DNA from: Oenanthe sinensis
Lineage: Eukaryota; Streptophyta; Magnoliopsida; Apiales; Apiaceae
Direction of reading: 5' to 3'
NCBI GenBank assembly: GCA_028671895.1
Contig: CM053796.1
Span: 40,112,860-40,176,859, forward strand
Length of the DNA stretch: 64,000 nucleotides
Position numbers and translations under genes: made by a program. Below, in pieces: positions 1 through 12,058 of this stretch; the stretch's first letter is position 1; each line of letters starts with the position of its first letter. The notes under the pieces are model-generated. The model ran no database searches. It was given only the letters and a program-made list of their open reading frames with translations, and was not told where the DNA came from.

Positions 1-1790
1 ACTTTATAATACTTTTGATAAGAATTATATACGATATAATTTGCTGAATCCTATAATATGACATGTTGTCATTTTAATTTAAACATTCAACTAATAAGGG
101 ATTAATAAGGGAGGTGGGTTTAAAATCCAGATTTGAAGGTATTTATATTATATATAATAGGCGGGCAGAAGCACGTACACGCGTGGCACTTCAACAACGT
201 TCATTTCTACTTGATAAAAAGGAATCCGAAAAATGGGCGCCTAAACCTGAAAAACCTTTCATGGTTCGATCATGCGCGTGTGCTTTAATTTCTTTTATAC
301 TGAGTATAGTGATACATGACTCAACCTATATATCTAAGTTCCTTGATATTTCAAAATAATGCTATATATTTTTCTACTTTTAATTTAGAATTTAGATTTC
401 CAACATAAATTATTTTAATTTATTTTAAACATAATTTATTTTTCTTAAATATGTCATTTTGATTTCATTTTTCTAATTCCTAGGATAAAATCCTTACTTT
501 TTCTTAACTATTAAAATCCAAAAATAAAATTACAGCCAAAATATATATTGCCGCTTAAAAACTTACAAGAAAATCATTTTATTTTATAAATTCTAATTCT
601 AAATATCAAAATAGAAAATAAAAAAGGAAGAGTATATAAGTTATATATAATTATTGATAAATAAATTAAAACGAATGATTCATAATATTTTTATTAAATT
701 ATTTTATAATCGGAATTTGTAAAACAGGTAACAGTTAATGTAAATTGTTTTATAATTAAAATTTGTAAGAGGTGATACGACTAATGAAAAAGTAATTATG
801 GTATATTTAGTATATTTTCAAATATTTTATTTTTACTACGATTCGTACTATTTAATGTTTCCTCCGTTTTTTAAATTTAAAATAATTTATAGGATTATCA
901 TTTCAAATCAATATTCAAAAAATAAATATGAACATTTATATTAGATTTCAAAATTTGTAAAAAAAAGTGACAGTTAATGAAAACGTATTTAAGATATATT
1001 TTATATATTTTTTACATTTCTGAATATTAAATATTTATTATAATTTATATATTTAATGTTTTTAACTTTTTTAAAATTTAAAATAAATTATAAAACTATC
1101 AATCCAAATCAATATTCAAAAAATAAGTATGGACATTTATATTATACTATTATATATATAAATAATTAAAATATAAAATTTAACATATAATCATATAAGC
1201 TCGGCTAAGTTACCTAGTTATTAATAATATATGAATTTTTATCGATTATATTTGATTTAAGAAGGCTATGTAGAGATTGCCCACTTAAATATTTCTTATA
1301 TTTAAATGAAATTTTAAAATATCTAAAATACATAGAAAAATACCAAATGATTCATGAATTTTTAAAATCCATCAGTGTTAATAAGTTTTTGAATACTCCT
1401 GTATTTTAAAACATTATTAAAATCCATATTGAATACCTATAGATTTTAAAACATTATTTAAAATATTGATTAATATCCCTAGAGTTTACTTAATTTTTAA
1501 ATCATGATTGAATACCCCAAAATTTTAAAATCTAAAAATATACTGCAGAATCGGGATTGAATATACCTCCTAAATTTAGTACGGAAATATCATAAAAAAT
1601 TTCAAGTTTTTTTAATGAATATCTTTTAAAATATAAATAAAAATAAAAAATGATTATAAATATATAACTTTTAAGTATCATAGCAAAAGAAATTGTCAGT
1701 AATATATAAACTAATTTCAGAAAAAATATATGTTAATTTTTTAAAAGTAGGTAATTCTCCGGCCGGATATACTCAGATCGGATGGAATAA
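1..1790. other. AT-rich intergenic DNA, no gene recognised
   Basis: This stretch is very AT-rich with short, compositionally biased open frames. I see no conserved domain, splice pattern or bounded transposon. A short frame around 114-359 has no recognisable similarity and is left out. Two similar AT-rich segments near 895-960 and 1,075-1,150 suggest an old internal duplication. Confidence 0.5.
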
Positions 1791-1793
1791 ATG

Positions 1794-1877
1794 GGTCAAA
1801 GTCAAACACAACACATCAACCAAAGCCAGTAAATACACCGAGTAAACAACTCTGTTCCTCAAAACACGCCACGTGGC
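1794..1877. promoter_or_regulatory. W-box pair and palindromic G-box upstream of the TPS gene
   Basis: On the minus strand, TTGACT and TTGACC lie back to back (1,794-1,805), each a full W-box of the WRKY type. A perfect 10-bp palindrome GCCACGTGGC at 1,868-1,877 is a G-box of the bZIP/bHLH type, and a further ACGT core lies near 1,911. The cluster is about 0.8 kb upstream of the probable TPS transcription start, in a locally less AT-rich pocket. The motifs are seen directly; their use as regulatory sites is inference. Confidence 0.4.
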
Positions 1878-2680
1878 TCTTCATGCAACAGGAGACAAAA
1901 GCCTAAATAGCCACGTTGTGGTTTTGTCAAACAATAAAAACCAATCCAATCCAATCCAAAACAAAAACTCCAACCGGTCCCACACTGCCTCGTGGCTGCA
2001 TTATCAAGGCACAATATTTAATTAACCCCTTCATTCATTACAACATTACAGTACATACATCAACATTATCTAAAAACACATCTAATAATGTTTATTATCC
2101 ATAACAAAATTTTGCTAATATTTATTTTTTATATAAATATAAAGAACACACTCACTTTACTTTTTTTTTTTTACTTTATCATATTTATTAAACACGATAA
2201 ATATGTTTTACTCCGACTCAAATTATTTATTTATTTTCACTGTTACGCGTATTTTAAAATATATTCAATATATGAATTCATTAATAATCTTAAATTCTTT
2301 TCATAAATAATTTTTTTATTCAAAAATAATTTATATAACCATTTTATTAAATCCTTCCGTTCTATTTTACATATCTCTTTTGGAATAAATTGTTCCAAAA
2401 GATTTATCTTTTTCTCTTTCAAAATAATTTTTGAATTTTTTTTCAATAAATTCCTTTGTACAGTTATTTCTAATATTTAACTAATTGAAATTTATAAATA
2501 ATTTAATTTAGGTTAATACAATTATTAAAAATAAAAAGATAGAAATTATTTAATTAATATTTTTCAAATATACGTAATTTTTTTGTTAAAATGACACGTA
2601 AAGTAACGGGGAGTAATAATTATCTTACATTCACCAACTCAATCTCACACACTTTTATAACACATATGTGTGTGTGTGTG

Positions 2681-3302
2681 TATATAACAAGCTTTGAGGC
2701 TTTGAGCTAGCTTTAGCTGTTGATAAAGATTAAACAACAGTAGTTTTTACTTTCTGGGCTTCACTTATTCAAACACTGGTAATTGATCTCCAACTTTTCT
2801 TGAATTTTTATTTTTATTCAAGTACTTTTTTTTATTTAATATGCTCATTTTTGTTTAGATCTTTAGTTTCTTGACGAGGGTTTAGTAAAGTACTTATCTT
2901 TATCTTTGTTCACAATCAATCAGTGTCATTTTGTGCTTCACTACAGTTTGTATGAATATATATAGATATAGTTTTATGGTGTTTAGAATCTATTCATTTC
3001 CTGTCTATATCTATCTTTATCTGCCAAGAACATCATGTATTGTCCACCCTTGTGTTTAAATTGTCAAAGTGAAGTTAGACCCGGATCTGATAACTTTTTT
3101 TTATTCTGCTAGTAATTATTGATAATCTTTATCTGTATGTTTGTTTTTAGAATTTTGTTTACTACCCATTGACTTGGAAGATGGAAAGATTCTGGTGTGG
3201 AGTGATTTTTGTTGGGTTTATGAGCTTTGATTGATTTTTGTTGGTAAGTAGCTGTTTTATAGTTTGCGAAAAGGTTTTGTTTTGGGAAGTGGAAAGTGAA
3301 AA
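2681..3302 (+). promoter_or_regulatory. TPS core promoter and intron-containing 5' leader
   Basis: TATATAA at 2,681-2,687 follows a short TG repeat and is the best TATA box. A leader exon would run from about 2,710 to 2,778. A good donor (CTG|GTAATT) at 2,779 and a good acceptor after a T-rich tract (TTTTTAG at 3,150) suggest a leader intron of about 372 bp. The second leader exon is then 3,151-3,302. Leader introns are common in plant class II TPS genes. The start point and splice sites are inferred from consensus only. Confidence 0.5.
3181..3234 (+). other. Candidate upstream ORF (17 codons) in the TPS leader
   Basis: An ATG at 3,181 opens a 17-residue frame (MERFWCGVIFVGFMSFD) that ends at TGA 3,232-3,234, 68 nt before the main start. 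It lies just after the predicted leader-intron acceptor, so it would stay in the spliced mRNA. It is hydrophobic and aromatic-rich. Whether it is translated or conserved cannot be judged from one sequence. Confidence 0.3.
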
Positions 3303-6300
3303 ATGGTGTCGAAATCATACTCAAACCTCTTGGAGCTTGCCTCCGGAGAGGGTCCATCGCCATCTTCAGGGCGTATGAGTCGGAGAATTCCAAGAGTTAT
3401 GACTGTTCCTGGCATAATCTCTGATCTTGATGGTGACCCGTCTGAGAGTGTGTGTTCTGATGATATATCTTCGGTAGCTCAACCAGATAGGCTAATAATT
3501 GTAGCTAATCAGCTGCCTATTAAGGTGCAACGTAAAACGGATAGTAGTAATGGTTGGATTTTTAGTTGGGATGAGACCTCGCTTCTACACCAGCTGAAAG
3601 AGGGGTTGGGTGATGATGATATTGAAGTTTTTTATGTGGGGACACTTAAAGAAGACATTTCCCCAAATGAGCAAGACGAGGTCTCTCAAATCCTCCTAGA
3701 GACGTTTAAATGTGTGCCCACCTTTCTACCCCCTGATCTGTATAGTAGATATTACCATGGGTTCTGTAAGCAGCAGTTGTGGCCATTGTTTCATTACATG
3801 TTGCCCTTGTCACCGGATCTTGGTGGAAGGTTTAATCGCTCGTTGTGGCAAGCTTATGTTTCAGTTAATAAGATATTTGCGGACAGGATCATGGAAGTGA
3901 TCAATCCAGAAGATGATTTTGTGTGGATTCATGACTACCATCTTATGGTATTGCCCACCTTTTTGAGAAAGAGATTTAATAGGGTGAAACTCGGATTTTT
4001 CCTTCATAGTCCATTTCCATCATCAGAGATCTATAAGACTTTACCAATCAGAGAGGAACTCCTCCGAGCATTATTGAACTCTGATCTGATTGGGTTTCAT
4101 ACATTTGATTATGCTCGCCATTTTCTATCGTGTTGCAGTCGTATGCTTGGTCTGTCATATGAATCTAAGAGAGGTTATATTGGCCTCGAGTATTATGGCC
4201 GAACTGTTAGCATCAAGATACTTCCTGTTGGTATCCACATGTCTCAACTTCAGTCGGTTTTGAGCCTTCCAGAGACCGAAGCAAAGGTTGCTGATCTCAC
4301 TACACAGTTTCGTGATCAAGGTAGGATCATGTTGCTTGGGGTTGATGACATGGACATTTTTAAGGGAATCAGCCTGAAATTGTTGGCCATGGAACAGCTG
4401 CTTCTTCAACATCCAGAGTGCCAGGGGAAGGTTGTTTTAGTGCAAATAGCACTACCAGCTAGAGGTCGTGGAAAAGACGTGAAGGAAGTTCAGGCTGAGA
4501 CCGATTCCACAGTAAAGCGAATTAATGATACATTTGGAAAACCAGGATATGAGCCAGTTATCTTAATTGATCAGCCCCTAAAATTTTATGAGAGAGTAGC
4601 GTATTATGTTGCTGCCGAGTGTTGTTTGGTTACAGCAGTAAGAGATGGAATGAATCTCATACCGTATGAGTATATAATAAGCCGCCAAGGGAATGAAAGG
4701 CTCGATCAGGTGTTAGGGCTATCCTCCAGCACTCTAAAGAAAAGTATGTTAGTTGTGTCAGAGTTCATTGGGTGCTCTCCTTCGTTAAGTGGAGCAATTC
4801 GGGTGAACCCGTGGAATATTGATATAGTTGCAGAGGCTATGGATTGTGCCTTGGAAATGGCAGATCCAGAGAAACAACTAAGACACGAGAAACATTATAA
4901 ATATGTTAGCACCCATGATGTTGGGTATTGGGCTCGTAGTTTCTTGCAAGATTTAGAGAGAACGTGTAAAGATCATGTGGGAAGGAGATGCTGGGGCATT
5001 GGATTTGGGTTAAGTTTTCGGGTTGTAGCACTTGATCCAAATTTTAAGAAGCTTTCCATGGAGCTCATTGTTTCGGCTTATAAGAGGACTACAACTCGAG
5101 CAATCCTTTTGGATTATGATGGCACTTTGATGCCTCAGTGTGCAATCGATAAGAGCCCAACCCCTAAAACTATAGAAGTCCTGAAGAATTTGTGCAGGGA
5201 TGAAAACAATATGGTCTTCATTGTCAGTGCTAGAAGCCGAAATACTCTAGGTGAATGGTTTTCTGCATGTGAGAATTTGGGAATTGGCGCTGAACATGGT
5301 TTCTTCTTCAGGTCTTTATTACCCAAGTTGATTGCATTGTTTATTATATTTTTAATTTAATTGTTTTTTGAAGCTTAAGAACTTAACTAAAGTTTGATAT
5401 GATAATATTGTATCTTTCTAGACTGAACAAAGATGCTGAATGGGAAACGTGTGCACTAGCAGTAGATTGTAGTTGGAAGCAAATTGCCGAACCGGTTATG
5501 AAGCTGTACACCGAGACAACTGATGGATCTACGATTGAAGACAAAGAAACTGCAGCAGTCTGGTGTTATGAGGATGCTGATCCTGATTTTGGTTCTTGTC
5601 AAGCTAAAGAACTTCTTGATCATCTTGAAAGTGTGCTGGCCAATGAACCAGTTACAGTCAAGAGTGGGCAGAACGTTGTGGAGGTTAAGCCCCAGGTAAT
5701 AAATTTTCTTACACCAAATATCTATATTTTTTGTCAATTGTTCCAAATTCAGTATGCAGGTGACAGTCAATCAATTTGCCTAAATCATTGTTATTATTAT
5801 GTTTGAGGTTAAATTGGTTAATGCCCTGGTATTCGTTAGTAAACTACGTCTGATCTGGTTTAGTCTGTCAAATCTTGAAGTTGGTTAATGTAAACAATGC
5901 TGTGCTTAAAGAGAAAAAATATGTCCTCTTGGTGCATTGAGCTTACAAATAATGCAGTATACATAGTTGTATAAATTAATAGTGCATGTCCAGAACTAGG
6001 GTGAAGCGCTGGATCTCACAAGTTCAGTGTATCTTTTCTTTCAAGGCAGTACACAGCCTGTAAATTAGTCTTCGTTATGATCAGATGGCATGCAAGCCGT
6101 CATGTTATCTATCAGGTTTATTTGGATTTGATGATCCATCACTAGTCAGATATAGTTGTAATCTATGTGCACTTTCTCTTAACGAATGGTGCATCATGTG
6201 AATTCAGAGGGGGAAAAACGAGTAAAAATCATAAAGCATTTTTGAAATTTACCGAGTTCAGTAAAAATCTTATTGGACCAATGACTTTATCTTGTGTTGG

Positions 6301-6655
6301 TTGCTAGGTTACTTTGAACTAAGAAGCATTTTGCCTGGTTTTAACCGTTACTCTCTATTTTATTATACAGGGCGTAAGCAAGGGGCTAGTAGCAAAACGC
6401 CTACTTTCCAATATGCAAGAGAGAGGAATGATACCAGATTTTGTTCTGTGCATAGGAGATGATCGATCAGATGAAGATATGTTTGAGGTTATCACGAGTT
6501 CCATTGTAGGTGAAACTATCGATCCGAAGGCCGAAGTTTTTGAGTGCACAGTTGGTAAAAAGCCCAGCAAGGCCAAGTACTATCTTGATGATACTGTGGA
6601 AATTGTTAGACTGATGCAAGGATTAGCTTCTGTTTCAGAACAAGCAGTACTTTGA
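3303..6655 (+). CDS. TPS: Class II trehalose-6-phosphate synthase/phosphatase-like protein (TPS5-11 clade, nearest TPS8-10)
   Basis: Coding exons are 3303-5311, 5422-5695 and 6371-6655; all junctions are GT-AG and phases match, giving 855 aa, the usual class II length. The N-terminal GT20 domain (about residues 60-550) is followed by a HAD phosphatase-like domain. Motif I is D604-Y-D-G-T608, motif II reads SARSR (alanine where glycine is usual), and motif III is GDDRSDED from G790. In the synthase part, the Arg of the active-enzyme NRLP motif is Gln70 (NQLP). Plant class II TPS proteins generally lack synthase activity and act as regulators in trehalose-6-phosphate and sugar signalling, with SnRK1 and 14-3-3 contacts. 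The start is the first ATG of the conserved N-terminus, and PRVMTVPGI near residue 30 is typical of the clade. The gene stands alone. I am confident of the class, less of the paralogue. Confidence 0.95.
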
Positions 6656-8572
6656 CATATCATATTGGAGTTTTTCCTTTCCCTATATTTCCATATTAGC
6701 TGTAAATTTGTGGAATATGAGAAAGTTGAGTCAGTGACACTCATGTTTTGATCTAGTAATGTCTCATCCGTAGGAGATGGTTTTTTGCCTCTTAGCCAGA
6801 GTCCTGGAAGAATATGCTCTTCTTTCTTCTGCGGAGGGAATGATATGAAAAATTATGAATGGCATTAAAGGTTAAAGAAAAGAAGCAAGAGGGAAGGGTT
6901 GAAAGGATGACAAAGGGGCAAATTTCCTATGGATTGAGTTGCAGTCGAAAAAAGATAAAATGGAATTGAAGGGAGTGGTGACAAATTTTAATACATAACT
7001 TGTAAAATTGGAGGTGATGGTTTACCAGAAAAAACGAAAATAACGTCAACAAAATATATTTATAAAATTAGCAGAAAAATAGTACAAATAACTTTGACAT
7101 TTGGAAAGCAGATATGTTCAACAGTAAGCTGTAATGTAGGTCAAAATCAAAGGCCATGATATAATCAGAGGTGCACAATATTCAGCATGAAATGAGTTGG
7201 TTCAAAAGGGTTGAATAACATGGAACATTTGGAAAATGAGGGTCCAGATGTTTTAGCCTTTACCAGTACCAGGAGATATGTCTTTTAAAAGCTGCTACCG
7301 CTGGTTGAATTGGTGAAACACGTTAATGACAAGACTTCTCTCCACGATTTAAGAACAGCCCTATGCACGAATTTCTTTTATAATTTTTGCATTTATCTTT
7401 TGATAATTATATATAGTATAAATAGATATATTATTATTTGTTTAATTAGAACTATTATTAAAAATTAATTTAAATTATTATATTACAAAATTATCAATAA
7501 ACGATACATGTCAAGTCTACAGAAATATTGGCGAAGTAAAATTGATTCCATTTTTGTGGGGGTCACTAATCCCATTTGTTAAATTTACATTATCAGAATT
7601 CTACAATATAAACTTCGTGAGCGAAGTCACATTTTTAGTTTCTTACTCTCGTATTATAAGCATGTATCTATGTCATATTCCTTGAATGATTTTTAGCTTT
7701 TTTAAATCGTTTATCTCTCCATGTCTATATTTTAATACAGAAAATTTTTATTATAAATGGGTCTGTATATGAAAGATAAAATAAGAATGGAGGGAGGGGA
7801 GAAAACTATTATCGTAAACTATCTATACGAACGAAATTATTGACATCTATATAATTTTAGGTATTTTTTCCCGTTGACAAAACTACATATTTTAATATTT
7901 TTCCATTTAAAAAGAAGTAAATGGTTCTCATATTTGTCCAGGTATCCTCAAATTCGTCCTGCGGGTTGCCCTATGAATTATAAACCTCCAGTTCAGTTCA
8001 CAAACTTAAATAATACCGAATACTCGTATAAAATAGTGTTATGGTAACGAAGACAATACTATGAAAGGAAATATTAGGTGACCCGGTTAATTGGCAGAAC
8101 AAACAAATTTCTTTTATCTTTTTCGTTTTACCAAAAAAATTTCACATTGCCGGTTTGCCGAATAAATTTTTACTACTTAATTATCCCATATCAGTTTGAA
8201 AACATTAAATTTTGTATAAATCATCCTCCACGAGGGGATATAGCGAACTAGCGAAGCTACCCAATTCCCCCTCCCTGATGATAGTATGTTAAGCAAAACC
8301 ATTGTATTATTCCAATAAGAAACACAATTCGATTCTGATTATGGTTTAACAACATACACACTTGCACTATAACAAACCTGTGTCTTTTATTTGTGATAAA
8401 ATTAGGAAATAATTGAATGTGCTTTCAACATCAAGTGTCCACCTCAAATTACCCCAGACGTAAAGCAAGCCCCTGTAAACAATATATTCAAGTTTCACAC
8501 TTAGTCAAGGAACAGTACAACATAGTGCTCCCAGTAGTAGAGTATTTCATGCGTTTGAGCCATTTTCACACT

Positions 8573-8608
<36 letters not shown>

Positions 8609-8733
8609 AAAGCCTCACAGTCACAGATATCTTATTTCCTATCCTGCTTAAATGTTCTTTAAATTAATTAAAATTTTCAAATTTCAAATCTATAAAATTT
8701 ATAGTTTCACAAATAAGATACATATATAGTTTT
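6656..8733. other. TPS 3' region and AT-rich intergenic DNA
   Basis: The first few hundred bases are probably 3' UTR, though no polyadenylation site can be fixed. The rest is AT-rich with no coding pattern and no bounded transposon that I can recognise. The only striking item is a homopolymer C tract, listed separately. Confidence 0.4.
8576..8605. repeat. Homopolymer C(30) tract
   Basis: Thirty consecutive C residues (G30 on the minus strand) stand in otherwise AT-rich DNA. A short frame through it encodes a polyproline run and is not considered a gene. The minus-strand G run could fold as a G-quadruplex. Its length may be imprecise, because homopolymers are error-prone in assembly. Confidence 0.9.
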
Positions 8734-9630
8734 GAGTAAATTATAGAATGGTGGTTGTATTTTAAACCGATTTTTTAAATAGTGATCAAATTTTCGAATT
8801 TTCAAAATAGTGATCAACTTTTCTTTCCGTCTTTTATAAAAATGACTGACGTCAATTCTCGTTAAGTTTTCGCCGTTAACTAATATATTTAAAGAATAAA
8901 TTACAGAATGGTGGTCGTAAATTTCAAAATAGTGGCCAAACTTTCAGATTTTTAAAAGAGTGGTCAATCTTTATTTTCGTTTTTTAAAAAAATGACTCTC
9001 GTCAACTACCCACACAAGGGTAAAATGTGTTTTTATAAAGTACAAACAGTCATATTGTATGTATATTTAATATAAACAGTGTGTATTATCAAATCTATGT
9101 TTTAACTTAAAAAACCAGACAATGACATATTGTTAGAGAGTTGCAGTCGAGAGAGTTGCCTGGACTAATTCTAATACTAGGCGTCGATTCATAAATTGCT
9201 CTAATCGTCATGCTAGTTGTGGATTTTTTCGATGGATGGATACTCCTCTCTGTAATCGAGTTAAAGTTTTGATTCCTGGTCCTGTGAGGAGGTTGAAAAA
9301 AATGAAAGTTGAGCACTTAATTGAACTGCAAGAAGTGAAAAAAATGGAAAGGAAAAAATGGATTATTCGAATTTTATTTGTATCTATTTGTTTACTAAAA
9401 GGTTAACCACTATTTTGAAAATTTAAAAATTAGACAACTATTTTGAAAATCGGTGTAAATTACGTCCATCACTTTATAATTTATTCTTAAAATATATTAG
9501 GTAACGACGAAAACTTAAGTGGAGTTAACGGAGTCATTTTTTTAAAATGCGGAAATAAAGGTTGATCACTATTTTGAACCACTATTTTGAGAATCGGTGT
9601 AAAGTATAGTCACAATTCTGTAATTTACTC
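8734..9630. mobile_element. Mutator-like element with about 300-bp inverted repeats and a 9-bp target duplication
   Basis: The ends GAGTAAATTATAG and CTGTAATTTACTC are inverted, and the similarity continues inward for roughly 300 bp on each side. The matching 9-bp direct repeats TATAGTTTT flank it exactly (8,725-8,733 and 9,631-9,639). Long inverted repeats with a 9-bp duplication are the signature of Mutator-like elements. No transposase is present, so it is non-autonomous. The centre holds a plant gene-like fragment (see 9,137-9,406), which makes it a Pack-MULE candidate. Confidence 0.75.
9137..9406 (+). pseudogene. GRF-type zinc-finger fragment captured inside the Mutator-like element
   Basis: An uninterrupted 89-codon plus-strand frame has no upstream ATG. 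It reads like the plant zf-GRF family: WTNSNTRRRF, then an INC and an SCGFFRWMD block, a PLCNR step, and a charged Lys/Glu tail. In that family the finger has an initial CxCG pair, the NPGRRF block and the GCGFFxWxD block. Here the first CxC pair is missing (a stop lies at 9,134-9,136), so the zinc site is incomplete. It lies wholly between the element's inverted repeats. Family assignment rests on the motifs. It is probably not functional, though a short transcript is possible. Confidence 0.6.
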
Positions 9631-9639
9631 TATAGTTTT

Positions 9640-11534
9640 ATATTGATTTGATCGATATAATATAATTATTTTTTCAAGAAAACATTTAAATCGAAACAAA
9701 AGTCGAAGTATATGTGAATGCAATTGAGAGTTGATAAGTGATCAAGTGTGTATACAAGCCCGTCCGAGTCAGCAAGGACCCCGAAATGTTTTGTATTTAT
9801 ATGATCGTACACACTTTTGTCCTCAAAATAATTAGCACTAATTATGTGAGTTAGTAGTAAGCTCGAAGCTTCAAACACAAAGTTTTAATTACATCTGGTA
9901 TAATTTGTAGCACGGAGACGGGGATGGGTTAGAGAATGGACTACAGGAAAGTACTAACACACATGATAGACACGCATATACGGAATAGATTTCTTAAAAT
10001 AATTCTTTCTTGTTTATTAGATTAATTAGTGGGATCATGTTAGTCTTCGAGCAAAAATGAAACTAATAGCTAGGTTTTTAAATAAAATGGTCGGTCATAA
10101 ATTCAAATCTTGAGAACTATATTATCACCTGGACCTGGAGTGCTAGACTATCTTGTAGAGTGTATTAGACTTTCATTACCGAAGAAAAATGATACGTAGG
10201 AATTAACTATATAGTTTGTGTTTGAATTTTTTTTTTATATATGATTTTTAATCAAAATTATTTTAATTCAAAATATATTTTATTATTAGTCGATTCTCAT
10301 TCACTCACCCATTCTAACGCTTTATCTGTCCCGTGATAGTTTTGTAATTTAGGAGTAGCTAACCATTTATCATTCTTCATGTGAGTTGACTTGGGGGGCT
10401 TCATATGAATGCTCTACCGTGATGGCTTATATAATACGTAATATATGTGTGATTACTGTCAAGACTTGGATGCACTTGACACTCGCCTATTCGGACAAAT
10501 TATTATTGTATTCGTATGATATGTGGTTTCATATAATCATATAATAAATATATATATTTTTTATATATACGTGAGCCCCTATAAGAAAAATTAGAGCTAA
10601 ACCACAAAATAATAGTCGACAACCATTTTTTGGATTTGAGTTGTTCAATCATTCGGGTGTTGGTGGGGTTCAACCAAAAGACAAGGTTACAAGGAAAGAT
10701 AAATATGTAGGTAAATCTTTCCTCTCCTTTCCTCAAGAAAAATATAAGAATTTTCGAATAGTGGCTGAAACACGTAAATAAAAATAATTACTATTTCTGT
10801 CTCATTTAACATTTCTTCCTTCCTCTTTTTTATTTTTAAAATACTGCAAGTTTTTTCTTAAAACTATTCAGTATATTTACTAATATTAAAATTTGACTCA
10901 TTTAAATTTAATTATATCCTTAATTTTCAGACTAGTAAATGATGCAATTTGTTAAAAGAGGCATATAAAATTAGAATACATTATTTGTACGCTAATTAAC
11001 ACATTATTAATGAGTAAAACGTTACTATTTTATTATATACTGGTACTAGACTCCTAGTCATAACTATAAAAAGCAGCAAATGGCGTGCTATGAAATCTTA
11101 AAATATTTGAGTATATAATCCATTGAGTAATAATTAATTGCATAAATAATCGCTTTCGTTCCAATTGATCCAACCTTCGAGAATGACCCCGCAATAGGCT
11201 AGCTCTCGTAAATGCTCGTAATAATAAATAATTATGTCCTGACAATATATATATATATATAGAAATTTAAATAAGAGTCCGCGTTTTTACGATGAAATTA
11301 AAGGTCAACGTGACTATTTCCCATTCATATCACAATCTCAGGGAAAATTAGATTCTCTGCACAAATATATACACAGCTCCCTTTTCCATTGATGCTATGA
11401 ATGTTTATCAACTAGACTTAGATAAATTCATCCGGATAAAAATTGGGAATCGGAACTTATCAGTTAAAATACTGATTTGAGATTAATCGATTAATTGAGG
11501 ATTAATCGGAATAATAATTGAATTTATTATATTA
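9640..11534. other. AT-rich intergenic DNA, no gene recognised
   Basis: No conserved frame, tRNA fold or clearly bounded transposon was found. A short AT dinucleotide run lies near 11,245-11,261. The small frames here show no protein-like composition. Confidence 0.4.
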
Positions 11535-12058
11535 TTCCTTCCGTTCCACCCAATTGTTTACATTTGAGTTGGACACAAATGTTAAAAAAATTATATAAAA
11601 TAGTATGAACGAGAAGGAAAAGTGGATGAAAAAGAAGATAAAGTGGGTAAAGTGGTGGGGTCAATTGATATTTAATTGATAGATTTGCAAAGTGGAGGAA
11701 AGTAATGCGTGAGAGTAAATTTTATAATCTGGCCGTTTGAGGTTCCTTAAATTTAAAATAAGTTATTTATTTCATATTTTTTTAAATACATATTTTCATA
11801 TTTTTTTAAAGATAAATATTTGTTTTAGAATTTTAAAATCAAATATTCTTTTTAAAATAAAAAATAAGTTACTTATTTTCAGAAAAAGTACATACATACC
11901 TACTTTTTCTGAAAATAAGGGCTTATTTCAGGAAAAAAAGGGCAACCAAACACCTCCAATATAAAAGTTTACTATTTTTAGAAACTTTTGAAATGTAAAG
12001 AATTGAGTGAGACATCCAAAAAAAGAAAAGTGTAAATAATTGGTTGAGACAAAGGGAG
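11535..12058. mobile_element. Stowaway-like MITE, interrupted by another repeat
   Basis: The left end TTCCTTCCGTTCCACCCAAT and right end ATTGGTTGAGACAAAGGGAG are imperfect inverted repeats of the Stowaway type, flanked by TA on both sides (11,533-11,534 and 12,059-12,060). The interior carries a second element at about 11,729-11,957, which explains the size (524 bp) above the usual 150-300 bp. Confidence 0.6.
11729..11957. mobile_element. Nested MITE of a GGCCGTTTGAGG-ended family (copy 1)
   Basis: The segment begins GGCCGTTTGAGGTT and ends near ACCAAACACCTCC, a rough inverted pair. Its body is rich in AAATAAG/CTTATTT and a copy of the same family lies at about 15,012-15,240 inside a MACPF intron. 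The termini resemble hAT or PIF/Harbinger MITEs, but the target duplication is unclear and the superfamily is left open. Confidence 0.5.

Noticed and set aside
8417..8662. 81-codon frame with polyproline
   Set aside because: The proline run is the C30 homopolymer. No similarity or splice context.
10030..10190. Possible SINE with a TAAATTCAAATC B-box-like motif
   Set aside because: No A box, tail or target duplication could be found.
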